Positions 1 to 7,014 are shown, counted from the stretch's first letter. The stretch is DNA of 20,621 nt from CAYRVX01 sp964642165 (GCA_964642165.1 CAZXOC010000118.1:1-20621), one strand, 5' to 3'. A program made the numbers and translations. The notes: generated by a model not told the origin, from the letters alone.

Positions 1-284
1 TCTCCGGCGCGCCGAAGGTCCGGGCGATGCAGATCATCGACGAGTTCGAGCCGACCCGCCGCGGGCCCTACGCCGGCGCCGTCGGGTACGTCGACTTCTC
101 CGGAAACATGGATACGTGCATCACCCTGAGGACGATGGTCTTCGCGGGCGGCAAGATCTACATCCAGGCCGGCGGCGGCGTCGTCGCCGACTCCGTCCCC
201 GAGCGCGAGTACCAGGAAACGCTCAGCAAGGCCCGCGCCCTCATCCGCGCCGTCGAGGTCGCCGAGGCCGGCATCGGCGACTGA
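1..284 (+). CDS. trpE: Anthranilate synthase component I, C-terminal fragment (5' end outside window)
   Basis: Anthranilate synthase component I converts chorismate plus ammonia or glutamine to anthranilate, the first step of tryptophan synthesis. Only the last 93 residues are visible, read from base 3 to the TGA at 282-284. They carry the end of the chorismate-binding domain: SGAPKVRAMQIIDE, then RRGPYAGAVGY, then SGNMDTCITLRTMV, then an AGGGVVADS segment, all in the family order. The TCITLRTMV stretch fits TrpE better than the related PabB or isochorismate synthases, although these share the fold. No trpG or trpD follows; the next 660 bases are non-coding and then an unrelated gene begins, so trpE is the last gene of its unit here. 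The family assignment is secure; TrpE over PabB is likely but not certain. Confidence 0.88.
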   Translation, partial: SGAPKVRAMQIIDEFEPTRRGPYAGAVGYVDFSGNMDTCITLRTMVFAGGKIYIQAGGGVVADSVPEREYQETLSKARALIRAVEVAEAGIGD

Positions 285-947
285 ACGCTCGGCTACCCGA
301 ACGCGAAATGCTCATTGCCGACGCCCGCGCGCGCCGTTATCATAGAAGTGTCAGGCCGGCGTCCGGAGGTGGACGGAACCGGCCGATCGCGATGGCGAAC
401 AGTTCCTGGCGAGCCGCTTCGCCGCGGCCGCCGGATCATAGATCGCATCGGATCCCCCTCCGGGCGGGCACGTCTCCTGTGCCTGCCCAAGCGGGCCCAT
501 CTCGGGCGAGCCCCCGGGCCGCCCAGGCCCGCCATGCCAACCAGGCGCGGTAGTTCCGCCTCACCGGTTGTGATCGCGCCGATCGGAAGCGTTGCCTGCC
601 GGGACGTTCGGGCACGCCGGCCGGGCTCAGGCCTCCTGCCCGCCGTTCCGGGGCGCATCGGCCCCCGCCGCACCCGCGCGTGCGCGGAGGACCACCGCTT
701 GCTCGGCGCGAGACCGACCCATGCAGGGAGGCCCGACCATGACGGTGGAGCGTCAAGGCAGTCGATGCGTACGGCGCGGCAGCCCGCTGCCCGACACGGC
801 GCGGCGCCGCTCGATCCCGAGGATCCCTTCGCGGCCTCCGGTGCGCGCCGGGGGGCAGCGCGCCCCGCCGGCGAGGGGGCGCCCCGTCACGGACGACGCG
901 CATCCGTTCTGCTGGTCCACCCAAGGCCCGAAAGAGGAGATCCGAGC
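285..947 (+). other. 663-base stretch without a convincing gene; probable long 5' leader of the vWA gene
   Basis: No open frame here has family-like sequence; those present are arginine/proline-rich and look like by-products of high G+C. A sigma-70-like promoter lies at 315-343, so about 600 nt could be transcribed ahead of the vWA start at 948. A hairpin sits right at the predicted transcript start: GGCCGG at 354-359 pairs with CCGGCC at 379-384, with an inner GTCC/GGAC stem (361-364 with 371-374). Further short GC-rich inverted repeats occur, for example GGATC/GATCC around 433-455. I recognise no known riboswitch or small RNA family. Confidence 0.5.
315..343 (+). promoter_or_regulatory. Candidate sigma-70-like promoter upstream of the vWA gene
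   Basis: TTGCCG at 315-320 (4 of 6 matches to TTGACA) and TATCAT at 338-343 are separated by exactly 17 nt, which predicts transcription from about base 350. It stands out as an AT-containing patch in a very GC-rich gap. Confidence 0.45.
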
Positions 948-2117
948 ATGGCCGTCGTAGAGTTCCGATGCGAGAAATGTGGGAAGCTCCTGAAGGCCGA
1001 CGCCGAGCCGGGCGAGCGCCTGCGCTGCCCGCACTGCGGGCGGAAGCTCACCGTTCCGGCGGCGCTGGCCTCGCTGCCGCACCCGCAGGTGCCGCCGGCG
1101 GCGCGGCCGGAAGGCCAGGAGCCCGAGCCGTCCGCCTCGGGCGCCGGCCCCAGCGCGGTCGTCGCCCTCGCCGGCGCGATGCCGTGGGTGCTCAGCGTGC
1201 TGCTGCACCTCGGGCTGTTCCTCATCATGGTCTTCCTGATGGTGGTCATCCCGAAGACGCAGGCCAAGCCGCCGCCGCTCATCGGCATCCTGCCGCCCCA
1301 GCCGGCGCCGGGGGAGAAGCTGGGCGGCTTCCGCAGTCGGCTGACCGACCGGGCCTCCCGGGGCCGAAACGACCGGCGCACCGTCGTCCAGCGCCGCACC
1401 CGGCGCGACGGCAGGATCGATCCCGGCGTGACCGAGAAGACCATCGACATCATCGGCATCGGCAAGGAAGGCAGCCGCGAAGGCGCCGACGCCGAACTGG
1501 GGCTCCGGGACCAGGACATCCGCGGCAGGGGCTTCTATGACGAGGGCGACCCCGTCCCCGGCGGCGCGTACAACATCGTATACGTCATCGATCGCTCCGG
1601 GTCCATGTCGATGACCTTCGACGAGGTCAAGGGCGAGATGATCCGCTCGATCAGCCGCCTCAAGGGCTTCCATGACTTCCACATCATCCTGTTCAGCGAC
1701 AACCGGGTGATCGAGGGGCCCCGCAGGAGGCTGGTGCCCGCCGACCTGAAGCACAAGCTGGCGGCCTGGCGCTTCCTGAGGCCACAGGGCGCTTCGGGGC
1801 ACACGACGGCGCTGGTCGCGCTGAAACGGGCCTTCGCCGTCCTGAGCCGCACCCGCCGGCCGGGCAAGCTCATCTACCTGCTCAGCGACGGCCACTTTGC
1901 CGGCCTCACCGGCGGCAGCACCCACCGCGCGCCGGACGGGCGGCTCCTTCAGGGCAACGAGGCCGTCGTCCAGTGGCTGCGCGACCACAACGCTACCGGC
2001 GACGTCTACATCAACACGCTGCTGCTGCACAGCAAGGACCAGACCGCCATCCGCGTGCTGCGGACCATCGCCCACGAGAACGGCGGCCGCTTCAAGCACA
2101 TCAGCCGCGACGAGTAA
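948..2117 (+). CDS. Zinc-ribbon, single-TM, von Willebrand factor A domain protein
   Basis: A 389-residue protein. Residues 8-30 form a small zinc ribbon (CEKC at 8-11, CPHC at 27-30). A Pro/Ala linker follows, then one hydrophobic helix at about 79-102 containing the WVLSVLLHLGLFL pattern, a basic linker (about 115-150), and a vWA domain from about 205 to the end. The MIDAS metal site is visible: DRSGS with D215, S217 and S219, T286 or T287 in the next motif, and D314 in LLSDG. The zinc ribbon should be cytoplasmic and the vWA domain periplasmic. This architecture is common in planctomycete proteins of unknown role; metal-dependent protein binding is the safe inference. ATG at 948 is chosen because AGGAG (935-939) lies 8 nt upstream; the open frame extends further 5' but that part is low-complexity Arg/Pro. 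It ends at a strong hairpin terminator. Its partner is unknown. Confidence 0.85.
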   Translation: MAVVEFRCEKCGKLLKADAEPGERLRCPHCGRKLTVPAALASLPHPQVPPAARPEGQEPEPSASGAGPSAVVALAGAMPWVLSVLLHLGLFLIMVFLMVVIPKTQAKPPPLIGILPPQPAPGEKLGGFRSRLTDRASRGRNDRRTVVQRRTRRDGRIDPGVTEKTIDIIGIGKEGSREGADAELGLRDQDIRGRGFYDEGDPVPGGAYNIVYVIDRSGSMSMTFDEVKGEMIRSISRLKGFHDFHIILFSDNRVIEGPRRRLVPADLKHKLAAWRFLRPQGASGHTTALVALKRAFAVLSRTRRPGKLIYLLSDGHFAGLTGGSTHRAPDGRLLQGNEAVVQWLRDHNATGDVYINTLLLHSKDQTAIRVLRTIAHENGGRFKHISRDE

Positions 2118-2150
2118 CACCCGCCGCGGCGCGACAATCAGGCAAGGCGT

Positions 2151-2195
2151 GCCGAGGCCTGGTGGCTTCCGGGGGGGACACCAGGCCTCGGCTTT
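2151..2195 (+). terminator. Strong intrinsic-type terminator after the vWA gene
   Basis: A perfect 14-bp stem, GCCGAGGCCTGGTG (2151-2164) with its complement at 2179-2192, encloses a 14-nt loop. The downstream side on the plus strand starts TTTCT. It lies between two convergent genes, 33 nt after the vWA stop, and may also stop read-through from the minus strand. Confidence 0.75.
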
Positions 2196-2239
2196 CTGCC
2201 GGGGGGCGCCGGCCCGCGACGGACGCGGAGGCCGGCAGG

Positions 2240-2653
2240 TCAGTCCGGCTCGGCGGGATGGCGTCGCCGCTGCCGAACGTGCAGGACGAGCTCCCAGACG
2301 ATCGCGGCCGCGACGGCCCCGCCCAGGTCGGCGAGCCAGTCGGTGAACGACGCGTGGCGGTGGATCGGCCAGATCGGCTGGGTGATCTCATCCAGCGCGC
2401 CGTAGACGGCGAGGACGCCGATCAGGATCGCGATCCGGCGCCGGCGAGTGACGCCCCGGGCCGCCAGCGCGAGGTGGAAGACGCTGCCGAGCACGAAGTA
2501 GCCCAGCGCGTGGAGGCGCTTGTCGCCCACGCCGGTGCTGGGGAGCTTGCCCTTCGGCCAATGGGTGCCGGCAAAGGCCGCCAACCAGGCCACCACCAGG
2601 GCGATCAGCAGCACCCGCGCGCGGCGCGGCGGTCTGGCGTCCCGCGCGGTCAT
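2240..2653 (-). CDS. VanZ-like family membrane protein
   Basis: A 137-residue protein with about four membrane helices (roughly 12-30, 46-66, 73-88 and 110-127). The VanZ-like family signature is present: D44-K-R-L-H48 before the second helix, then DEITQ (D88, E89, Q92), R99 in the HRH segment and D105/D109 in SFTDWLADLGG. VanZ gives low-level teicoplanin resistance in Enterococcus, but most small members of this family have no established function, so resistance should not be assumed. ATG at 2653 overlaps the TGA of the ParA-like gene (ATGA), so the two are probably translationally coupled. An open frame continuing upstream is only the antisense-like shadow of the ParA gene frame. Family assignment is firm, function unknown. 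Confidence 0.87.
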   Translation of the reverse strand: MTARDARPPRRARVLLIALVVAWLAAFAGTHWPKGKLPSTGVGDKRLHALGYFVLGSVFHLALAARGVTRRRRIAILIGVLAVYGALDEITQPIWPIHRHASFTDWLADLGGAVAAAIVWELVLHVRQRRRHPAEPD

Positions 2654-4176
2654 CGCGCCGGTTCGTTTCCCGCCGCCGGGGCGCCGAACGGCGCGTCGGA
2701 CGACGCCTCGATGCAGCTTTCCACGGCCGGGGCAGGCGTGCCCGGGCCTTCCGCCGCCTCCGGCGCCTCCGGTGCGTACTCGCCGAGGGACTCGCGCGGC
2801 GGCGCCTCGGGCGGCGCCTCGGCGGCGCCGCGGGCCGGGACTGCCTCTTCGGCCGATTGGGCGGCCGCCTCTCGCGCCGGGTCTTCGACCGCCGGTGCGG
2901 GCGGGCGCGGCAGGCGCTCGCCGACAGGGGGCACGTGGATCTTCGGCGGCACGAGGTCGCGCGGGCGGACGATCGCCGCCACGTGCGCCGCCGCGAAGAC
3001 CAGCGCCCGCCCTCCAGCCGCCTCCTCGCCCACCGGCTCCGGCGCGCGGGTGGGCTGCTGCTCCGGCGGCTCGGCCGCTTGGGTCGGCGCCGGCTCGGCG
3101 GCAGGGGGGGGCGGGATCAGCGGCCCGCGGGCCGTATCGCCGGCGCGGTCGGCCTGCTCGGGTGGTGCTTCGGCCGCCGGCTCGCGGGACGGAAACGGCG
3201 GCGGCATGGGGGGGATCAGGTCGGCCGGACGCACGATGGGCGCCGCCTCCGGACGAGGCAGGGGCTCGACGGGCGCCTCGAGGGCCTCGTCGTCGGCCTC
3301 GTCGTCGGCCTCCCGCCAGCGCGCTTCCTCGCGGGCGCGGGCGGCCGCCTGCTCCGCCGCGACCACCGCCTCCGGCGGGAACAGCGCGGGGTAGCAGCAG
3401 ACGAACTCGTCGGCGAGGGCGTTGTAGTCGGTCGCGCCGCGCGACAGCGCGTCGTACTCGAAGATCGTCTTGCCGTGCGAGGGGCACTCGGCGAGCTTGA
3501 CGTTGCGGCGGATGAGCGCCTCGTAGATGCGCGTCTCGCCCCAGGGGCAGTCCGTGCCGCGTGCCGCGTCGAGGAAGCCGCGCAGGTCCTCGACGACCTC
3601 GGCGGCCAGCCGCGTCCCCGTCTCGTACAGGCAGAGGATCACCCCCGCGACGCGCAGGCGCGGGTTGATCCGGCGGCGCACGAGGGCGACGGTCTCCAGG
3701 AGCTTGCCGACGCCCTGGAGGGCGAGGAAGTGCGGCTGAAGGGGGATGAGGACCTCGTCGGCGGCGGCGAGGGCGTTGAGCGTCAGCAGCCCCAGGCTCG
3801 GCGGGCAGTCGATGAGGATCAACTCCGCCGGCAGCGGCTGGGCGTGGAGGGCGTCGCGGAGGATCTGCTCGCGCCCGACCGTGGCGGCCAGCTCCACCTC
3901 CGCGCCGGCCAGGTCGATCACCGACGGGACGATCCAGAGCTGCTCGGAGACGCCCATGCAGGTGGGGGCGAGCTCGGCGTCGCCCGACAGTACGTCGTAG
4001 ACGCTCGTGGGCGTCGAGCCCGGCTCGACGTTGAAATGCAGCGTCATGTGGGCCTGCGGGTCGAGGTCGACCAGGCAGGTGGCACAGCCGCGCACGGCGA
4101 TGGCGGCCCCCAGGTTCGCCACCGTCGTCGTCTTGCCCACCCCGCCCTTCTGGTTGAGCACAGCTATGGTAAACAC
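2650..4176 (-). CDS. ParA/MinD-type ATPase with long Pro/Ala-rich C-terminal tail
   Basis: A 508-residue protein. Residues 1 to about 265 form a Soj/ParA-type P-loop ATPase: deviant Walker A KGGVGKTT at 10-17, Walker A' LVDLDPQ with D37 and D39, and Walker B LILIDCPP at 119-126. Such ATPases dimerise with ATP, bind DNA or membrane, and segregate chromosomes, plasmids or protein clusters. Residues about 266-508 are unusual: a Pro/Ala/Glu-rich, probably disordered tail with a charged segment (about 277-300) and two copies of IVRPxDLxPP at 314-323 and 402-411. Ordinary Soj is about 255 residues, so this is roughly double. The start is GTG at 4176, immediately before MFTIAVLNQKGG; a -10 TATAAT lies only 7 nt upstream, so the mRNA is probably leaderless. 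No parB or parS is seen nearby. A VanZ-like gene follows with an ATGA overlap. Chromosome segregation, or positioning of another cargo, are both possible. Confidence 0.9.
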   Translation of the reverse strand: MFTIAVLNQKGGVGKTTTVANLGAAIAVRGCATCLVDLDPQAHMTLHFNVEPGSTPTSVYDVLSGDAELAPTCMGVSEQLWIVPSVIDLAGAEVELAATVGREQILRDALHAQPLPAELILIDCPPSLGLLTLNALAAADEVLIPLQPHFLALQGVGKLLETVALVRRRINPRLRVAGVILCLYETGTRLAAEVVEDLRGFLDAARGTDCPWGETRIYEALIRRNVKLAECPSHGKTIFEYDALSRGATDYNALADEFVCCYPALFPPEAVVAAEQAAARAREEARWREADDEADDEALEAPVEPLPRPEAAPIVRPADLIPPMPPPFPSREPAAEAPPEQADRAGDTARGPLIPPPPAAEPAPTQAAEPPEQQPTRAPEPVGEEAAGGRALVFAAAHVAAIVRPRDLVPPKIHVPPVGERLPRPPAPAVEDPAREAAAQSAEEAVPARGAAEAPPEAPPRESLGEYAPEAPEAAEGPGTPAPAVESCIEASSDAPFGAPAAGNEPAR

Positions 4177-4183
4177 GACTGGG

Positions 4184-4211
4184 ATTATAGGCCCGCGCCG
4201 CGGCGTGGCAA
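4184..4211 (-). promoter_or_regulatory. Sigma-70-like promoter of the ParA-VanZ operon, apparently leaderless
   Basis: On the minus strand TTGCCA (4211-4206, 5 of 6 matches) and a perfect TATAAT (4189-4184) are separated by 16 nt. Only 7 nt lie between the -10 and the GTG start at 4176, so transcription should begin at or next to the start codon. There is no Shine-Dalgarno sequence between them. Confidence 0.68.
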
Positions 4212-4295
4212 GGCCGCAGCCATCTTCTCACACGCCTGCCGCCGGCGTGCCCGCCAAAGCCCCGCCGGTGTCAGCGCCCGGCCGCGCATAAAGCG

Positions 4296-4330
4296 GCGGC
4301 GGATGTCACCGTGGCGAGGACATCCGCCGC
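4296..4330 (-). terminator. Candidate terminator hairpin downstream of the histone-like gene
   Basis: A perfect 12-bp stem: GCGGCGGATGTC (4296-4307) pairs with GACATCCGCCGC (4319-4330) around an 11-nt loop. Read on the minus strand it is followed by TTTATG, a weak T-tract (the Ts overlap the end of the stem region). It would end transcription from the histone-like gene before the ParA promoter. Confidence 0.5.
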
Positions 4331-4344
4331 TTCCGGGGTACTGC

Positions 4345-4369
4345 TCCTCCGCCCGGCCCAGGCGGAGGA
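4345..4369 (-). terminator. Hairpin directly after the histone-like gene
   Basis: TCCTCCGCC (4345-4353) pairs perfectly with GGCGGAGGA (4361-4369) around a 7-nt loop, 16 nt past the stop codon on the minus strand. It lacks a T-tract; together with the next hairpin it makes a tandem pair. Confidence 0.4.
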
Positions 4370-4385
4370 CGCCGCCGAAGGTCAA

Positions 4386-4577
4386 CTAGCGGCGTCTCTT
4401 GACTTTCTTCTTGGCTGTCTTCTTCTTGGCCTTCTTCTTGACGGCCTTTCGGGCCGTCTTCTTGACGGCCTTCTTGGCCTTCCTCTTGGGGGCCTTCTTC
4501 TTGGCAGTCTTCTTGGCCCTCTTCACGACCTTCTTGGCTTTCTTCTTCGCAGCCTTCTTCTTCTTCTTCTTTGCCAT
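4386..4577 (-). CDS. Small lysine-rich histone H1-like DNA-binding protein
   Basis: A 63-residue protein with 34 Lys and 6 Arg, built from AKKK-, AVKK- and TAKK-type repeats, with one proline and no aromatic or acidic residue. This is the composition of eukaryotic H1 tails and bacterial Hc1/AlgP-like nucleoid proteins; it should bind DNA or RNA non-specifically and help compact the nucleoid. The gene is real rather than a low-complexity accident: on the minus strand a full AAGGAGGTGAT Shine-Dalgarno sequence sits about 7 nt ahead of the ATG at 4577, the best ribosome-binding site in the window, suggesting high expression. It has its own upstream AT-rich region and tandem hairpins downstream. 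It lies next to the ParA-like gene, which could reflect a shared nucleoid role, but the two have separate promoters. No folded domain is predicted. Confidence 0.85.
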   Translation of the reverse strand: MAKKKKKKAAKKKAKKVVKRAKKTAKKKAPKRKAKKAVKKTARKAVKKKAKKKTAKKKVKRRR

Positions 4578-5103
4578 TCGCTATCACCTCCTTCCGTGGA
4601 GCTAGGGCAAACCGAACGCTTGAAGAAAGACCGCTTGAGCTTTTACACCTTCGTTGCTTGAACATGCAAGAATTCCTGGCACTTTTCTCGGCAGTTTTTT
4701 TGCGCCGGGTCGAACCGTTTCTCGCCCCCCGGCGCGGGAGACGCCCGCGCCGTTCGGCGGCGCCCCGCGCCCCGCGGGCTGTCGGCGAACGAAGATAGAC
4801 ATATCTGCACGGGACGCATCGCCGCGCCGCCCTTTGTTTTCGGGCCTTTCGCGGCCCCCGCGGCCCCGGGCGGCGCGGGCGAATCGGGCGCCGATCCGCC
4901 CGGCGGGCGCCGCGCGCGCCGCCTCCGGTTCGCGCGCTCGGGACGGTCTCGCGCACGCGCGCGGCGCGGGAGTAACTGCGAACCGCTTGCGCGTCCGCGG
5001 TAAGGGCGGCGCGCCGCGCCGCGCCGACCGATGCTCGCGCGGAATGGCGAGGCGCGCCGCGGCCTCGTACAATGAGAACGCCGGACCATTGGATCGCCGC
5101 GAA
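4578..5103. other. 526-base divergent intergenic region between the histone-like gene and the ribonucleotide reductase gene
   Basis: No gene is supported here. The left part (about 4600-4710) is much more AT-rich than the rest and probably holds the histone-like gene promoter; one weak candidate on the minus strand is TTGCAT (4669-4664) with TGTAAA (4647-4642). GCGCCGGG (4702-4709) and CCCGGCGC (4728-4735) form an 8-bp inverted repeat. AGATA-GACA-TATCT at 4793-4806 is a small inverted repeat. The right part (about 4810-5060) is dominated by CG/GC dinucleotide runs. A -10 element for the reductase gene lies at 5068. Confidence 0.5.
5068..5073 (+). promoter_or_regulatory. Candidate -10 element for the ribonucleotide reductase gene
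   Basis: TACAAT stands out in a GC-rich background and predicts a start near base 5080, about 24 nt before the ATG at 5104. The -35 is poor (TGGCGA at 5045-5050 with 17-nt spacing). It argues against an in-frame upstream ATG at 5044 as the start. Confidence 0.42.
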
Positions 5104-6993
5104 ATGAGCCGACCCGTCGAGCCCGAACTCTCGCCCAACGCGCTGCGCACGCTGCGGGCACGGTACCTGCGCAGGGACCCGTCCGGGCGCCTCGTCGAGA
5201 CGCCGCGCGAGCTGTTCGAGCGCGTCGCGCGGGTGGTGGCCGGCGGCGAGAGGGCCTTCGGCGCTTCGGACGGCGAGGTCGCCGCGCTGGCCCGGAGCTT
5301 CTACGGGCTGATGGCGCGCACGGCGTTCCTGCCCAACAGCCCCACGCTGATGAACGCCGGGCGCGCGCCGGGCGTCCTCAGCGCGTGCTTCGTCCTGCCG
5401 GTCGAGGACAGCATTGACGGCATCTTCGAGTCGGTCAAGCACGCCGCGCTGATCCAGAAGGCCGGCGGCGGAACGGGCTTCTCCTTCGACCGACTCCGCC
5501 CGTCCGGCGACTACATCGCCTCCTCCGGCGGGCGCACCTCCGGGCCCATCAGCTTCTGGCGCGTCTTCTGCGAGGCCACCCGCGCCATCCAGCAGGGCGC
5601 GTTCCGGCGCGGCGCCAACATGGGCATGCTCTCCGTGACGCATCCCGACATCCTCAAGTTCATCGCCGCCAAGGACGCGCCCGGCGAGTTCGAGAACTTC
5701 AACATCTCCGTGAAGGTCCCCGACGCCTTCATGCGGTCCCTCGCCCGCGAGGGCGATGTGCCGCACGTCGTCGCCAACCCGCGGACCGCGCGGCGCTACT
5801 GGCTGCCGCGCAAGTTGGACGTGCCCGGCTACACGCTGGCCGACCTGCCCCCGGCCGAGGGGACGCCCGACGTGCCGGTCCGCTCCCGCCGCGAGCTCTG
5901 GGACCGGATCGTCCGCGGCGCCTGGGCCACCGGCGAGCCGGGCCTGTGCTTCATCGACCGCGTCAACGACGCCAACCCCACGCCGCAGCTCGGGCGGATC
6001 GAGGCGACCAACCCCTGCGGCGAGCAGCCCCTGCTCGACTACGAGGCGTGCAACCTCGGCTCGATCGACCTGGCCAAGTTCCTCCGGCGCGGGGCGCTGG
6101 ACGAAGCCGCCTTCCGCCGGGCCGTCCGCCAGGGCGTGCGGTTCCTCGACGACGTCATCGAGGTGAACGACTACGTCACCGACCGCGCCGCCGAGCGCTG
6201 CCGGGGCAACCGCAAGATCGGGCTGGGGCTGATGGGCCTGGCCGACGCGATGCTCGAGCTGGGCGTCCCGTACGACAGCGAGGACGCCGTGGCCTTCGGG
6301 CGGCGCGTGGCGTCGATCCTGGCCGACGAGGCGTTGGCGGCCAGCGAGGACCTCGCCCGGCAGCGCGGCACGTTCCCCAACCACCCGGGCAGCGTCTGGG
6401 ACCGCCGCGGACGCGCCCCGCGCAACGCCGCCGTCACCTGCATCGCGCCGACCGGCACGCTGAGCATCCTCGCCGGCACCAGCGGGGGCATCGAGCCCGT
6501 CTTCGCCCTGGCGTTCTACCGGCACGTGCTCGACGGCCAGGAGATGATCGAGGTCAACGCGCCGCTGCGGCGCTTCGCCGAGCGCGAGGGGTTCTGGAGC
6601 GACGAGCTGGCCCGGCGACTGGCCGCGGGCGAGCGCCTGGGGGACCTGGCCGACATCGACGAACGGGCGCGGGCGACGTTTGTGACGGCCCACGAGATCG
6701 CCCCGGAACGGCACGTTCGCATGCAGGCGGCCTTCCAGGAGCACGTCGACGGGGCGATCTCCAAGACGATTAACCTGCCGGCCGACGCCGTGCCGGGCGA
6801 CGTCGACCGCGTCTACCGCCTGGCCTACGAGCTGGGGTGCAAGGGGGTGACGGTCTACCGCCACGGCTGCCGCGAGGGCCAGCCGATGGCCCTGGCGCCC
6901 GCCTCGGCCGTCTGCCCCCAGTGTCGCACGCCCATCCCGGACGAGCCCGGGTGCAGCCGCTGCCTGCGATGCGGGGCGACGCTCTGCTCGTGA
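5104..6993 (+). CDS. nrdJ: Adenosylcobalamin-dependent (class II) ribonucleoside-diphosphate reductase
   Basis: A 629-residue protein that reduces ribonucleotides to deoxyribonucleotides using an adenosylcobalamin-generated thiyl radical, so it works with or without oxygen. Visible family features: PTLMNAG and SACFVLPVEDS near residues 80-105, the KAGGGTGFSFDRLRP loop, and NPCGE with C305 (radical cysteine) and E307. C95 and C316 fit the reducing pair; the 11-residue spacing between C305 and C316 matches Thermotoga NrdJ (C322/C333). Near the C terminus are ISKTINLP and GCKGVTVYRHG. The tail carries a Cys cluster, C604, C607, C617, C620, C623 and C628, as in the NrdJ_Z subgroup, likely shuttling electrons and possibly binding zinc. 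There is no N-terminal ATP-cone, so dATP activity control by a cone is absent. ATG at 5104 is preferred from the promoter position; no clear Shine-Dalgarno sequence precedes it. The gene stands alone. Confidence 0.93.
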   Translation: MSRPVEPELSPNALRTLRARYLRRDPSGRLVETPRELFERVARVVAGGERAFGASDGEVAALARSFYGLMARTAFLPNSPTLMNAGRAPGVLSACFVLPVEDSIDGIFESVKHAALIQKAGGGTGFSFDRLRPSGDYIASSGGRTSGPISFWRVFCEATRAIQQGAFRRGANMGMLSVTHPDILKFIAAKDAPGEFENFNISVKVPDAFMRSLAREGDVPHVVANPRTARRYWLPRKLDVPGYTLADLPPAEGTPDVPVRSRRELWDRIVRGAWATGEPGLCFIDRVNDANPTPQLGRIEATNPCGEQPLLDYEACNLGSIDLAKFLRRGALDEAAFRRAVRQGVRFLDDVIEVNDYVTDRAAERCRGNRKIGLGLMGLADAMLELGVPYDSEDAVAFGRRVASILADEALAASEDLARQRGTFPNHPGSVWDRRGRAPRNAAVTCIAPTGTLSILAGTSGGIEPVFALAFYRHVLDGQEMIEVNAPLRRFAEREGFWSDELARRLAAGERLGDLADIDERARATFVTAHEIAPERHVRMQAAFQEHVDGAISKTINLPADAVPGDVDRVYRLAYELGCKGVTVYRHGCREGQPMALAPASAVCPQCRTPIPDEPGCSRCLRCGATLCS

Positions 6994-6997
6994 CCTT

Positions 6998-7013
6998 CCC
7001 GCCGCGGGGCGGG
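6998..7013 (+). terminator. Short hairpin after the reductase gene
   Basis: CCCGCC (6998-7003) pairs with GGCGGG (7008-7013) around GCGG, five bases after the stop codon. There is no U-tract, so its role in termination is uncertain. Confidence 0.3.
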
Positions 7014-7014
7014 G

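Noticed and set aside
315..947. N-terminal extension of the vWA protein by 211 residues
   Set aside because: The extension is Arg/Pro-rich without homology signal, while ATG 948 has a well-placed AGGAG and begins the zinc ribbon.
2240..2653. VanZ-like protein as a glycopeptide resistance determinant
   Set aside because: No vanS/vanR, vanA or related genes are nearby; the VanZ-like family is broad and mostly uncharacterised.
4702..4735. Terminator made of the 8-bp inverted repeat next to seven T
   Set aside because: The T-run precedes the hairpin on the plus strand, and on the minus strand it reads as A after the hairpin, so neither direction fits an intrinsic terminator.
4578..5103. NrdR boxes or a cobalamin riboswitch upstream of the reductase
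   Set aside because: No ACACNATATATNGTGT-like boxes and none of the conserved cobalamin aptamer segments are visible.
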